Positions 35,306 through 43,578 of a DNA stretch of 64,000 bases are shown in pieces (the first letter of the stretch is position 1; each line of letters starts with the position of its first letter). The DNA lies in contig MPML01000006.1 in assembly GCA_002238445.1 (NCBI GenBank), forward strand, positions 1 through 64,000. The letters run 5' to 3'. The position numbers were made by a program, and so were the translations under genes. Below the pieces are notes generated by a model that saw only the letters and a list, made by a program, of their open reading frames with translations, had not been told where the DNA came from and made no database searches. The DNA is from Caldilineaceae bacterium bin5 (GTDB taxonomy: Bacteria; Chloroflexota; Anaerolineae; Caldilineales; Caldilineaceae).

Positions 35306-36448
35306 ATGCCAACCACCTCGATACACGGAACACCCGACTACGCCGAGTTAGATGCGCTAGGGCTGGACCCCTCCGAAGTCATCTACTTTTCGTCGAATAT
35401 AAACCCGTATGGCCCGCCGGCGGCGGTCGTCGAGGCTGTTCAAAAAGAGATCAGCCGCTCCTTTCTGGCGCGCTACCCGGACAGCCGCAGCCAGCGCCTG
35501 CGCGAAAAGATCGGCGCCTACCACGGCCTGCCGGCGGATGCGGTGCTGGTGGGGAACGGCACCGCCGACCTGATCTGGCTGCTGGCCCACGCTTATGGAA
35601 ACAACCGCCAGGCCGCCATTCTGTCGCCCACTTTCAGTGAGTACGCCGACGGCGTTATCATGGCGGGGGGGCATCCCATCCACCTTGCCCTGCCCGGCTG
35701 GCATCGTATCAGACGCCGCAGCTACGCCCCGGGCGGCACAACGCTGGCGCAAACGCGAAAGGCGTTGGAGACGTCCTCGCCCTGGCTGGTCTTTATCTGC
35801 AATCCGAACAACCCGACGGGCGAGTATTTGTCACCGGGCGAGTTGCGCTATCTGTGGGAAGGCGCGCCCAATGCCCTCTGGGTCATTGATGAGGCTTATG
35901 CCGAGTTTACCGAAGACCCCTGGAGCGCGGCGCAGTGGGTTATGGGAGCAGGGAATGGCAGCTCAGGTCGAGCGCGCAGGCCGGGCTGCGTCGTCCTGCG
36001 CTCGATGACGAAGGATTTCGCGCTGGGCGGGCTGCGTCTCGGTTACCTGCTGGCGGCGCCGTCGATCGTTGAACGTTTGCAGCAGGTGCAGCCGCCGTGG
36101 AGCGTCAACAACGTTGCGCAACTGGCCGGATTGGTGGCGCTGGATGAGATGCGCTGGCGCGAGGAGACGACCGCGCGTCTGCGCAAAGATGTCTATCAGC
36201 TGCAAGAAGATCTGCGCGCCTCTGGCTACGCGCCGCTGCCGACGACCGTGAATTACTTCCTGCTGCCGGTGGGGGATGCCAGTTCGATCCGCGACCGGCT
36301 GGTAGAGTCGCGGATGTTTGTGCGCGACTGTACCTCCTTCGGCCTGCCCGAGCACATACGCATCGCCGCCAGACCGCCGGAGGAAAACGCATCTCTGGTC
36401 GAAACCATGTCCAGCTTTGCCCACCTGCCGACTCGACGGCCGGATTAA
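35306..36448 (+). CDS. PLP-dependent aminotransferase, HisC/CobD type
   Basis: This 380-residue class I/II fold aminotransferase has SSNINPYGPP at residues 29-38, NPNNPTG at 166-172, DEAY at 195-198 and the PLP lysine Lys236 in SMTKDF followed by GGLRLGY. These motifs fit histidinol-phosphate aminotransferase and L-threonine-O-3-phosphate decarboxylase (CobD) equally; the opening HGTPDY and NINPYGPP favour the CobD-like branch. No histidine or cobalamin gene is nearby, so the reaction is undecided. It heads a plus-strand run with the HAD phosphatase. Confidence 0.85.
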   Translation: MPTTSIHGTPDYAELDALGLDPSEVIYFSSNINPYGPPAAVVEAVQKEISRSFLARYPDSRSQRLREKIGAYHGLPADAVLVGNGTADLIWLLAHAYGNNRQAAILSPTFSEYADGVIMAGGHPIHLALPGWHRIRRRSYAPGGTTLAQTRKALETSSPWLVFICNPNNPTGEYLSPGELRYLWEGAPNALWVIDEAYAEFTEDPWSAAQWVMGAGNGSSGRARRPGCVVLRSMTKDFALGGLRLGYLLAAPSIVERLQQVQPPWSVNNVAQLAGLVALDEMRWREETTARLRKDVYQLQEDLRASGYAPLPTTVNYFLLPVGDASSIRDRLVESRMFVRDCTSFGLPEHIRIAARPPEENASLVETMSSFAHLPTRRPD

Positions 36449-36480
36449 CCAGTAGCCATTGAGCACTGGCCACTGCAGTC

Positions 36481-37284
36481 ATGATTGAAGCCATCACATT
36501 TGACTTCTGGGATACAATCGCGATCGACGATTCGGACGAGCCGAAACGCAGCGCTATGGGCCTGCCCAGCAAAGCCAATGCGCGCATTGAGCTGTTCGCG
36601 GGGCACGTGACCCAAAGGCACCCGGAGATCGCCTACGAGCAGGCGGTGCAGGCTTATCAACACGCCAATGAAAGTTTCCAGCACGCCTGGCACGAGGAGC
36701 AGCATACGCCGGGCATCGCCGCGCGCATGTACGACGCCTACGAATATCTTGGTATGCGGCCAGGGCCGGGGCGGTTCGCCCGCCTCATGCGCGAGGTCGA
36801 TGAGCTGGTGCGCGAGATCGAAACAATGGAGGTGCGCATCCAGCCGGACTTTACGCCGGGCGTGCATGCCGCCCTCGATGAGCTTTCGATGCACTACAAG
36901 CTGGGCATCATCTCCGACACGATCCACACAACCGGCCGCGGTCTGCGCTATCTCCTGCAACGTCAGGGGCTGCTGCGCTACTTCAGCTACATGCTCTTTT
37001 CCGACGAAATCGGCGTATCCAAACCGGAGCCCGAGGTCTTCCGGCGGGCTGCTCTCGGTCTGGGCGCCGCGCCCTACCAGATTGTCCATATCGGCGACCG
37101 CGAAAGCAACGACATCCTCGGTCCGCTGTCGATCGGCATGAACGCCATCCTCTTCACCGGCGTGAAGGACCGCGGCAGCGACTCGACGCAGGCCAATGCC
37201 GTCTGCCGCACATACGCCGCGCTGCCAGCCATTGTCCGACGCCTCTCGGCCACAATCAGGCCCCTCCAACTCGGTTCGGCATAG
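36481..37284 (+). CDS. HAD-superfamily hydrolase
   Basis: This 267-residue haloacid-dehalogenase-like phosphatase has motif I FDFWDT (nucleophile Asp8; the usual acid Asp at +2 is Trp), motif II LGIISDT near residue 142, Lys in GVSKPEPEVF near 180 and motif IV IGDRESNDILG near 203. An alpha-helical cap lies between motifs I and II. The stop codon overlaps the GTG start of the next gene, so the two are coupled. Loss of the +2 Asp is known in dehalogenase and some phosphatase subgroups. Confidence 0.85.
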   Translation: MIEAITFDFWDTIAIDDSDEPKRSAMGLPSKANARIELFAGHVTQRHPEIAYEQAVQAYQHANESFQHAWHEEQHTPGIAARMYDAYEYLGMRPGPGRFARLMREVDELVREIETMEVRIQPDFTPGVHAALDELSMHYKLGIISDTIHTTGRGLRYLLQRQGLLRYFSYMLFSDEIGVSKPEPEVFRRAALGLGAAPYQIVHIGDRESNDILGPLSIGMNAILFTGVKDRGSDSTQANAVCRTYAALPAIVRRLSATIRPLQLGSA

Positions 37285-38678
37285 TGGAGCCTTCACTGCA
37301 CAACGCATACGAGTCCCTGGCCGCCCGCTTCGCGGCGCACTTCCCCGCGCGGCTGCAGGGTCCCCGCACCGTTGGCCGCGAAGCCGAATTCCCCGTCGTC
37401 GATCGGGACGGCCGCGCCGCTGATATCGACCGGCTGTGGCCTCTCTTGCTGAAGGGTGAAGATACTGCAGAGAGCAATGAGAAGGGTGCTTTCTCTCCTC
37501 TCAAGGTCAAACGGGATGCCGTCAATACCGACCTCACCGTCGGCCTTGACGGTGACTTCTACAGCTATGCGCTCGAAGTGGGCAGGGGCACGATCGAGCT
37601 AAATGTCGGCCCGTGCGCCACTCTTTTTGAACTGGAAAACAGCTTCCGCAGCGCGCTGGAGCGGCTGGTGCAGGCCGCCGCGCGGCTGGGGTGGCGGGTG
37701 CTGGGGTATGGCGTGCAGCCGCTCAGCCCGCCTACGCGCGCCCTGCTCTCGCCCAAACAGCGTTACGGCGCGATGGCCGACATTATGGGCGCGGACTGGA
37801 TTTGGTACACCGTCACCGCCAGCGACCAGGCCCACGTCGACGTCAGCCGCGATGAGGCGGTCAACGTGCTCAATTTCGGCAATCTGATTGCGCCGGTCGT
37901 AGTGGCCCTGTGCGCCAATTCGCCGGTAGTGGCCGGTGCACTCACGGAGGACTGCTCCGGCCGCGAAGGCCGCATGATCGATGCTCCCTACGGGCAGCGC
38001 CACGGCATGATCGACCGCCCTTACGCCGACGTGACCGACTTTGTTGCCCGCCTCAGCCGGCTGCCCGCCCTGCTCGGCCGCGAAGGCGAGCGCCTGCTGC
38101 CCGACGGGCGTCTCTTCAGCGACGTGCTGCGCGAGGACTATGGAGCTATGCTAAATGAGGGCGCGGCTCTCTCTTCTGGCTGTTTCGACGCTTTTCTGCT
38201 GCACGATCACTATATCTGGCACAGCGCCCGCCTGCGCTCCGCTTACGCCACGGTTGAGCTGCGGCCGGCCTGCCAGCAGCCGCCCAACGAACTGATGGCC
38301 GCGGCCGCGCTCTATCTGGGGCTGGTGGAAGAACACGAGCAGATCACTGACTTTATACAGACCGCGCTGGCGCCGGCTCGTGAGGGAAGCGAGGATTCCG
38401 ATCCTCTATCGGCCTGCTGGCCGCGCATGAGAGAGTACCATGAGCAGGTGATCCGCGCCGGCCTGGCCGCGCCGGAGCCGGCGCCCGGTTTTCTGGCCGA
38501 GGTGCTGGCGCTGGTTGAGGCTGGCCTCGCCCGCCGCGGATATGGTGAGGAGCGTATGCTCGCTCCTTTGTGGCGACGGTTGGAACGGAGGGAGAATCCG
38601 GGTCAGCGGGTGCGGCGGGTTTTCAAGGCGGAGGGGGTGGAGGGGGTGATGGAGGTTGTTGATGTGGAGAGCTATTAG
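37284..38678 (+). CDS. Glutamate-cysteine ligase family protein
   Basis: This 464-residue protein of the plant-type GCS2 family joins glutamate to cysteine (or another amine) with ATP. Features are GREAEFPVV at residues 31-39, YALEVGRGTIELNVGP near 93, a conserved RYGAMADIMG near 155 and DYIW/ELRPACQQPPNE near 322. It starts at GTG overlapping the HAD stop. Its last ~75 residues are duplicated as a scrap at 39776-39988. Whether it makes gamma-glutamylcysteine or another thiol precursor is unknown. Confidence 0.85.
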   Translation: MEPSLHNAYESLAARFAAHFPARLQGPRTVGREAEFPVVDRDGRAADIDRLWPLLLKGEDTAESNEKGAFSPLKVKRDAVNTDLTVGLDGDFYSYALEVGRGTIELNVGPCATLFELENSFRSALERLVQAAARLGWRVLGYGVQPLSPPTRALLSPKQRYGAMADIMGADWIWYTVTASDQAHVDVSRDEAVNVLNFGNLIAPVVVALCANSPVVAGALTEDCSGREGRMIDAPYGQRHGMIDRPYADVTDFVARLSRLPALLGREGERLLPDGRLFSDVLREDYGAMLNEGAALSSGCFDAFLLHDHYIWHSARLRSAYATVELRPACQQPPNELMAAAALYLGLVEEHEQITDFIQTALAPAREGSEDSDPLSACWPRMREYHEQVIRAGLAAPEPAPGFLAEVLALVEAGLARRGYGEERMLAPLWRRLERRENPGQRVRRVFKAEGVEGVMEVVDVESY

Positions 38679-39030
38679 TGAGAGAGAGGGAGGCACGATT
38701 TACTGCGGAATGTCCCTGCGGTTCGGGTCGTTGACCGGTTTGTGCAGGGGAGTGAGGGTGAGGATGGGCATTTTGATTGGGTTCGCACGAGTTATGGTAG
38801 AGTAGATTTCAACTGTGGTGCTGCAATCGCTGGCCAACATATGATGGCTTGGGCTGGTCTACAGGTCAAGAGGCGTCATCGCTATCTGGCCAATGATTTA
38901 TCTCTTCACATTCTCGGTGAACTTCTCCACTATTTACGCTAACTCGTGGTCTGGTTCTCAGAGTCAGTCACACTGATTTTGACTGAAGGGGAATGACTCT
39001 CTTCCTATGCCGAATGAGGGGCCCAGAACT
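38679..39030. other. Stretch without a recognisable gene
   Basis: A 66-codon frame (38742-38942, with DWVRTSYGRVDFN) has no recognisable family or clear ribosome site. This is the left edge of the accessory island behind the ligase gene. I see no terminator with a T-run. Confidence 0.35.
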
Positions 39031-39336
39031 ATGAATTCACAAGTGTCGGTATCACAGGCTACACTGACCGCCTTCTGTCAAGAGCACGGCATCAGGCGAC
39101 TCGCCGTCTTTGGGTCAGCACTGCGCGATGACTTCGGACCCGACAGCGATATCGACCTGCTCGTCGAGTTCGAGCCTGACCGTATCCCCGGACTGCTTGG
39201 CGTGGCCGGTATGGAACTGACGCTATCCGAACTCTTCGCGGGGCGGAAAGTCGACCTGCGCACAGCGGAGGACCTGAGTCCATACTTCCGGCAGGAAGTT
39301 CTGGCCGGGGCCGAAGTTCAATATGAGCAGGCATGA
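39031..39336 (+). CDS. mntA: MntA-type nucleotidyltransferase antitoxin
   Basis: This 101-residue minimal nucleotidyltransferase has the signature [18 protein letters not shown] (Gly28-Ser29, Asp40 and Asp42) and a third acidic residue Asp75 in KVDLRT. In characterised type VII pairs the MNT protein adds AMP units to a tyrosine of the HEPN toxin. The start at 39031 is preferred to 39007 because GAGGGG lies nine bases before it. It overlaps the toxin gene by 14 bases. Confidence 0.88.
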   Translation: MNSQVSVSQATLTAFCQEHGIRRLAVFGSALRDDFGPDSDIDLLVEFEPDRIPGLLGVAGMELTLSELFAGRKVDLRTAEDLSPYFRQEVLAGAEVQYEQA

Positions 39337-39667
39337 CAGAATCCGCTTGCGCCACATGATCGAAGCGGCGCGTGAGGCTGTGTCGTTCGCGCACGGCCGG
39401 GTGCGGGAGGATCTAGAGACCGACCGCCAGCTGCTCCTTTCGCTGGTCAAGGATATCGAGATCGTTGGCGAAGCTGCGTCCCAGATAACCGACTCTACTC
39501 GAAAGGAGTTGGCTGCCATCCCCTGGGCCAGTATTGTCGCAATGCGGAACCGGCTTGTCCACGCCTATTTCAGCATCAACCTCGATATCCTTTGGAAGAC
39601 CGTGCAGGAAGACCTTCCAAGCCTGATCGACCAGCCGGAGCGGGTTGTACCCCCTGAATCCTGCTAA
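39323..39667 (+). CDS. hepT: HepT-type HEPN ribonuclease toxin (DUF86)
   Basis: This 114-residue all-helical HEPN protein has the catalytic motif R-x4-H and target tyrosine RNRLVHAY at residues 75-82, exactly the RX4HXY pattern of HepT toxins that are AMPylated by Mnt[12 protein letters not shown] segment at 43-52 is typical of DUF86. It overlaps the antitoxin gene, which ensures joint translation. In this island it may act in stabilisation or phage defence. Confidence 0.9.
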   Translation: MSRHDRIRLRHMIEAAREAVSFAHGRVREDLETDRQLLLSLVKDIEIVGEAASQITDSTRKELAAIPWASIVAMRNRLVHAYFSINLDILWKTVQEDLPSLIDQPERVVPPESC

Positions 39668-39775
39668 GGCTGACTACAGCGTAAACAAAGTCGACAGAAT
39701 CCACTTCTCAATTGTCCGTCGCGCGTCCGGGACCGATCAGTCCGCGCTTTGGTTCCAGGTTGCGGGCGGAAGCGC

Positions 39776-39988
39776 GACGGCCTGGCCGCGCCCGAGCCGG
39801 CACATGGATTCCCGGCAGAGGTCCTCGCCCGCCGCGGCTACGGCGAGGAGCGCATGATCGCTCCCTTATGGCAACGGCTGGAGCAGGAGGAGAGCCCTGC
39901 CCAGCGGGCGCGGTGGTTCTTCGCTGAGGAGGGGGTGGAGGGGCTAATAGAGTTTTCTGATGTGGAGAGTTACTTGCGGGAGAGGTAG
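39776..39988 (+). pseudogene. Duplicated 3' end of the glutamate-cysteine ligase gene
   Basis: Frame DGLAAPEPAHGFPAEVLARR, then GYGEERMIAPLWQRLEQEE, then GVEGLIEFSDVESYL and a stop repeats the last ~75 residues of the ligase at 37284-38678. It has a 7-codon in-frame deletion and about 20 % substitutions. Nothing of the front of the gene is present. The divergence implies an origin from a related but different allele rather than a fresh duplication. Its end overlaps the truncated PIN gene on the other strand. Confidence 0.85.
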
Positions 39989-40077
39989 CGGCAGTCATCT
40001 GGCCCGGAAACCTGTTCCCATTTGGGGATATGCCGCCCCAAGGACAGGTTCATATCGACCACGAGTTTCACGATCAT
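39970..40077 (-). pseudogene. Truncated DUF5615 PIN-like toxin gene
   Basis: On the minus strand MIVKLVVDMNLSL begins as the DUF5615 PIN-like toxin family does (KLVVDMNLSPRW-type first strand). After about 20 codons it runs into the ligase-gene scrap and stops. It sits immediately behind the ruined DUF433 gene, its usual antitoxin partner. Confidence 0.6.
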
Positions 40078-40078
40078 G

Positions 40079-40305
40079 GAAGGAAAAGCGGAACCTCCCG
40101 CTCTTCCAACTTCCATGGCGTATAGGCCAAGCATTGGTCGATATCTTCCCGCTCAAGTCACGGGTAGATAGCCACGTTCTCCTCGGCTGACCTCCTGGCT
40201 GCCAAGAAGCTGACAACGGTTCCAAACCGTCACGCGTAACCCCCGAATACATGCTTTGCCGCCCATGATGGTAGGGTCGGAAGTGATTCTCGAGAATGCT
40301 TCCAT
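40079..40305 (-). pseudogene. Frameshifted DUF433 antitoxin gene
   Basis: MEAFSRITSDPTIMGGKACI then RGLRVTV is the N-terminal winged-helix part of DUF433 antitoxins. After VTV the frame is lost; the expected continuation (LAYTPWKLEEREVPLF-like) is found in another frame before the truncated toxin. The module is dead. Confidence 0.7.
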
Positions 40306-40737
40306 GCTCTGCCTTTCTGCGTGCGCGTCGTGCATGCATCGGCACTCTTACACTTAACTTATGCTCAGAGTGTTGCTACGATCCAAGCGAGTCGTAGGTT
40401 GTCGCGGAAAGTGCCCCTGCAGTCACGAGCGCCGGATTGAAGGCAAATGCTTGGCATCACATTCAGAGACCGAGTCACGAGATTTGACAAACTGTGCACT
40501 CCACTGTAACATTTGTTCTATTCCTTATCGCTGTATACAGTTTGACGTCCATAAGGTCCGCTACTGAAATCTTCGATTCGTAGACGTACCGTTTGCAACG
40601 CCGCATATCGACATTTCATGTTGATATGTTTAGCGTTTTCATCTTCCCGACCTTGTTTAGAGGCACGATTTGCACCTAGCGTTAGAAGCGGCCTGACATC
40701 GGCACATTCAGTCCTGATTGAGGAGAAGAATGGTAGT
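40306..40737. other. Stretch without a recognisable gene upstream of the DUF4365 operon
   Basis: The composition is AT-richer than the flanks. It should hold the promoter of the plus-strand two-gene operon; GAGGAG lies before the first start, but I cannot single out a -35/-10 pair. No gene, RNA or repeat is recognised. Confidence 0.35.
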
Positions 40738-41238
40738 ATGGGCAGAACGGATGATACGGACAACAACATAAGGAAGGAGCGGTTTTCTTTAGCGTACATT
40801 AGAGCTGTCGCTGCCCACGCAGGTTACTATACCGATGAGCCACAGGTGGACCGTCGCAGTATAGACGGCATTCTGAGGGCTGATTTTGGAAGAGGGCCCA
40901 GAATCGAATTCCAGGCCAAAGCAACTTCCCAAGACATTCTGCGAGAGAACGACTTGGCATTCCCTTTGCCAATCGGGAATTATAGGGACTTGTCACAAGA
41001 TGCCATGATCCCCCGCATCCTGATCGTTGTTCTTATGCCTCAAGAACGGGCGCAGTGGCTGCAGCAAACCAGCAGTGAACTTTGTCTGCGTCACTGCGCC
41101 TACTGGCTGTCACTAAAAGAGCAGCCACCGGTACCCAATACGACCAGCGTTACCGTTCACATTCCTGTTGCCAACATCTTCGGCAGCGAGCAGCTATCTG
41201 TTCTGATGGAAAGGGTCGAAAGGGGGGAGTCGGTATGA
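40738..41238 (+). CDS. DUF4365-like protein, PD-(D/E)xK-type fold suspected
   Basis: This 166-residue protein has the pattern of DUF4365: KERFSLAYIRAVAAHAGY at residues 13-30, VDRRSIDGIL at 37-46 and RIEFQAK at 55-61. Asp43 and Glu57-x-Gln-x-Lys61 resemble the D...ExK metal site of restriction-type nucleases (with Gln-x-Lys as in several divergent members). It starts at MGRTDDTDNN after GGAGAAG. It overlaps the next gene by ATGA. DUF4365 proteins occur in defence islands; nuclease activity here is an inference. Confidence 0.65.
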   Translation: MGRTDDTDNNIRKERFSLAYIRAVAAHAGYYTDEPQVDRRSIDGILRADFGRGPRIEFQAKATSQDILRENDLAFPLPIGNYRDLSQDAMIPRILIVVLMPQERAQWLQQTSSELCLRHCAYWLSLKEQPPVPNTTSVTVHIPVANIFGSEQLSVLMERVERGESV

Positions 41239-42365
41239 GAGTTGACATTCGCGACCGGGAGGCGTTGTCTTCACTGTCACCCTTAAGCCTGCGTACTTAT
41301 CTGAAATCTCGGCAGTGGGTTGACGAGGGCGATTGGGGAAATCGAGCCACCCTTTTTAGCAAGGAACATAAGGGGAGAAGGTGGGAAATCCTCAGTCCAT
41401 TTCAAGACACATTCGCCGATTTTGCCGAAGCGATTGCGGAAGCGATTGCGGTTCTCGCCACCGTCGAAAACCGATCGCAGCTTGACGTGTTCCATGATCT
41501 GGAAGGGACTGGAGCGGATGTCATTCATATGCGCTCACCCAATGGGATGGCTGAGAAGCCGCTCTCTCTTCGCCAGAACGCGGAAATGCTTGACGCCGCC
41601 TACGGTATGTTGGCCTCAGCCGCCCGCGCAGCCGAAAAACCCAGCGCGGCCTATCGCGGCAGAGCCAGCTCCAATGTGGCCGACTACCTTGATAATGTGC
41701 AACCCCTTCCGGGTTATCATGAAGGATACGACCTGACGTTGCATTCCCCAGTGCCGGCGGGATTCGGTATGCAGACCGACTTCGGTGACGCTTATGCTGC
41801 GCCCTTCTCCCGGCGGGCTACGAAACAGTTATCCAAAGCTCTTCACCATGCTTCGAAGGCAATCGCCGAAACGGTATCCGGAGATAGGCTGGATCCCTTC
41901 AGCCAGGTGGTAAAGGAAGGAGTTAGCGCCAATCTTTGCGATTCGGTAGCGGCGCTGGCAGAAAACGGTCGGGGAATCGAAATTGCTCTGTTTTGGGCAG
42001 GTGTTCGCCCGTCGAACGTCCCGGATTCAAACTACAAGTTTACCGAGACTTCGGCGGGCATCCTGTCAGAGGCGGCCGAATTCCTCCGCCGCAATGATCC
42101 CTCTTTTGACGAGCACTTGGTTGCCCAAGTTGTCAGACTGGAGAAAGAGCCTGACAATTTCGATGGGAAGGCAGTCCTTTTGACTATAAGGGACGAGAGA
42201 CTGTTCCGTATTCAGGTTGAATTTAAGCAGCCTGCCTACGACATGGTGATTCAAGCATTTCGAAATCAGAAGTTCGTCAGCTTGGATGGCGATATACTTC
42301 CTACCGGCAATGGATATGAATTGCGAAATCCCCGGAACCTGATATTCGTTGAGAACGATGGGTGA
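41235..42365 (+). CDS. Protein of unknown function coupled to DUF4365 protein
   Basis: I do not recognise this 376-residue soluble protein. It begins MRVDIRDREALSSLSPLSL, with a helical front part (LRTYLKSRQW, then FADFAEAIAEAIAVLATVE at about 65-85), and continues to a long middle with RQNAEMLDAAYGMLASAAR. The C-terminal third has alternating hydrophobic strands (KAVLLTIRDERLFRIQVEF) and ends LIFVENDG. No membrane segment or metal motif is seen. Its ATG overlaps the stop of the DUF4365 gene, so the two are made together and probably act together. Confidence 0.65.
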   Translation: MRVDIRDREALSSLSPLSLRTYLKSRQWVDEGDWGNRATLFSKEHKGRRWEILSPFQDTFADFAEAIAEAIAVLATVENRSQLDVFHDLEGTGADVIHMRSPNGMAEKPLSLRQNAEMLDAAYGMLASAARAAEKPSAAYRGRASSNVADYLDNVQPLPGYHEGYDLTLHSPVPAGFGMQTDFGDAYAAPFSRRATKQLSKALHHASKAIAETVSGDRLDPFSQVVKEGVSANLCDSVAALAENGRGIEIALFWAGVRPSNVPDSNYKFTETSAGILSEAAEFLRRNDPSFDEHLVAQVVRLEKEPDNFDGKAVLLTIRDERLFRIQVEFKQPAYDMVIQAFRNQKFVSLDGDILPTGNGYELRNPRNLIFVENDG

Positions 42366-42519
42366 TTCTCTGTCAGGTCTTTAGGCGCGCGCACTAGACA
42401 GCACTAAGGGAAAGGGCGCCTATCCCTCTCTCAAGCGCCATCACGCCTCACACACTACGCCATCCCCGTCCGCAAATATCCTTCCGGCGCATTCCACCTC
42501 TCCGCCGGCGCTTTCCTGA
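42366..42519. other. Spacer between the two-gene operon and the oxidoreductase scrap
   Basis: The bases from 42366 contain TAGACAGCACTAAGGG and inverted CGCC/GGCG words but no T-run terminator and no gene. It marks one edge of the DUF4365 cargo. Confidence 0.3.
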
Positions 42520-42662
42520 ACGCACACACCCCCTACGCCGCCTCCACGAACACGCGCACATCATAGAAGGTGGCCGACGCGCCCATGTCGGTCTCGTCCT
42601 GCGCCGTGAGCTGGTTGACGTTGCGGCCGTCGGCGCTGTGCTTGTTCCACCAGATGCCCGGC
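42520..42662 (-). pseudogene. Duplicated 3' end of the molybdopterin oxidoreductase gene
   Basis: On the minus strand the frame [14 protein letters not shown], then [20 protein letters not shown], then VFVEAA and the stop is identical in protein to the end of the oxidoreductase at 50565-52754. About three base differences in 130 are all silent. Similarity continues ~13 bases past the stop. The front of the gene is missing. It is one border of the accessory cargo. Confidence 0.9.
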
Positions 42663-43578
42663 TATGAGTCGCACCCCATTCAGGTAATTGCTGACGACAT
42701 CGTGGCTTGTGTCTTCCAGATTTTCTGCCAAGTTCATGCATGTGCAGTAGACCGGCGTGCTGATCGGACATTCGACACTTTTTCTTTGTTGTCATCCTCT
42801 CAAGGCCACCTGCTCTTAATGTCCCAGCAGAAATCTTAACCCTTATCCAGGAACTTTGCTGATTCCATGAACAAGCACTCCCCGATCCACGCGTCCCCTT
42901 AAGGTTTCGACGCCGCGGGAACAGACACAATGACACAGAGCACGCCCGGCGACCCGGAGGAGCAGGCTGGAAAATCTGTGTTTTCTGTTGTACGTACTCA
43001 AGTGATAAAGGTCACAGATCTGTTATTGGCGGTAGCGCGCCGATTAAGCGTCTGAGAACGATCATTCCGACCCTAGAATCCTGCTTGGGGCAGCCTTAGA
43101 CATGTGGTACTGTTTTTGCAATTCGTGTTACGCAGTTGGGCATCAAGGCGCATTGGGTCCAACCGGCAGGGGACATCGAAAGCCTGTTCCAACACAGAGA
43201 GATACAGGGTGGGTCTTGAGCGCATCGCGGCTTTTCCCGGTGCGCATTTCCAACATCTCCAGCTTGGTAAAGGGCCAGAGCGCGGCTGCAAAGTGAATGG
43301 GCAGAATGATTGGCGTGCGGGTCGCTGATTTGGCGAGTGATGCGCTCTGTTTGCGCAAACGAGGAAGCTCTTCCACTTCCCTTCGTTTGTGACGTATTGC
43401 AATGATCCCACGCTGCTGAACAGGTCGTGCCCGCTTGCCTTGTCCCTCAACGCCGACATGCCGGTCGCGGTCGTTGCCGCAAATGGACTCAGAAGATTGT
43501 CCGAAGTCGAGACGTCCTTGATCACCTGGTCGAGAGCCGCAACGCTCCTGGCAGGTGGCAGCATTGGAGGCTCCTCAA
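42663..43578. other. Long stretch with no confident gene
   Basis: Minus-strand frames at 43073-43564 and 43143-43376 overlap in different phases (SLQYVTNEGKWKSFLVCANR; RTPIILPIHFAAALWPFTKL) and look like one broken gene, but I recognise no family. AT-rich words and several short frames suggest debris. A GGAGG site for the next gene lies at 43565-43569. Confidence 0.4.

Noticed and set aside
38742..38942. 66-codon frame between the ligase and the toxin-antitoxin pair
   Set aside because: No family and no ribosome site; kept only as part of the gene-less stretch.
42570..42839. Plus-strand frame over the oxidoreductase scrap (and its twin at 50602)
   Set aside because: It is the antisense shadow of the duplicated 3' end; the minus-strand reading is the real one.
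43073..43564. 163-codon minus-strand frame ahead of the enolase-like gene
   Set aside because: A second overlapping minus frame carries the more protein-like segment; together they look like a broken gene, but no family could be named, so it is not listed as a gene.
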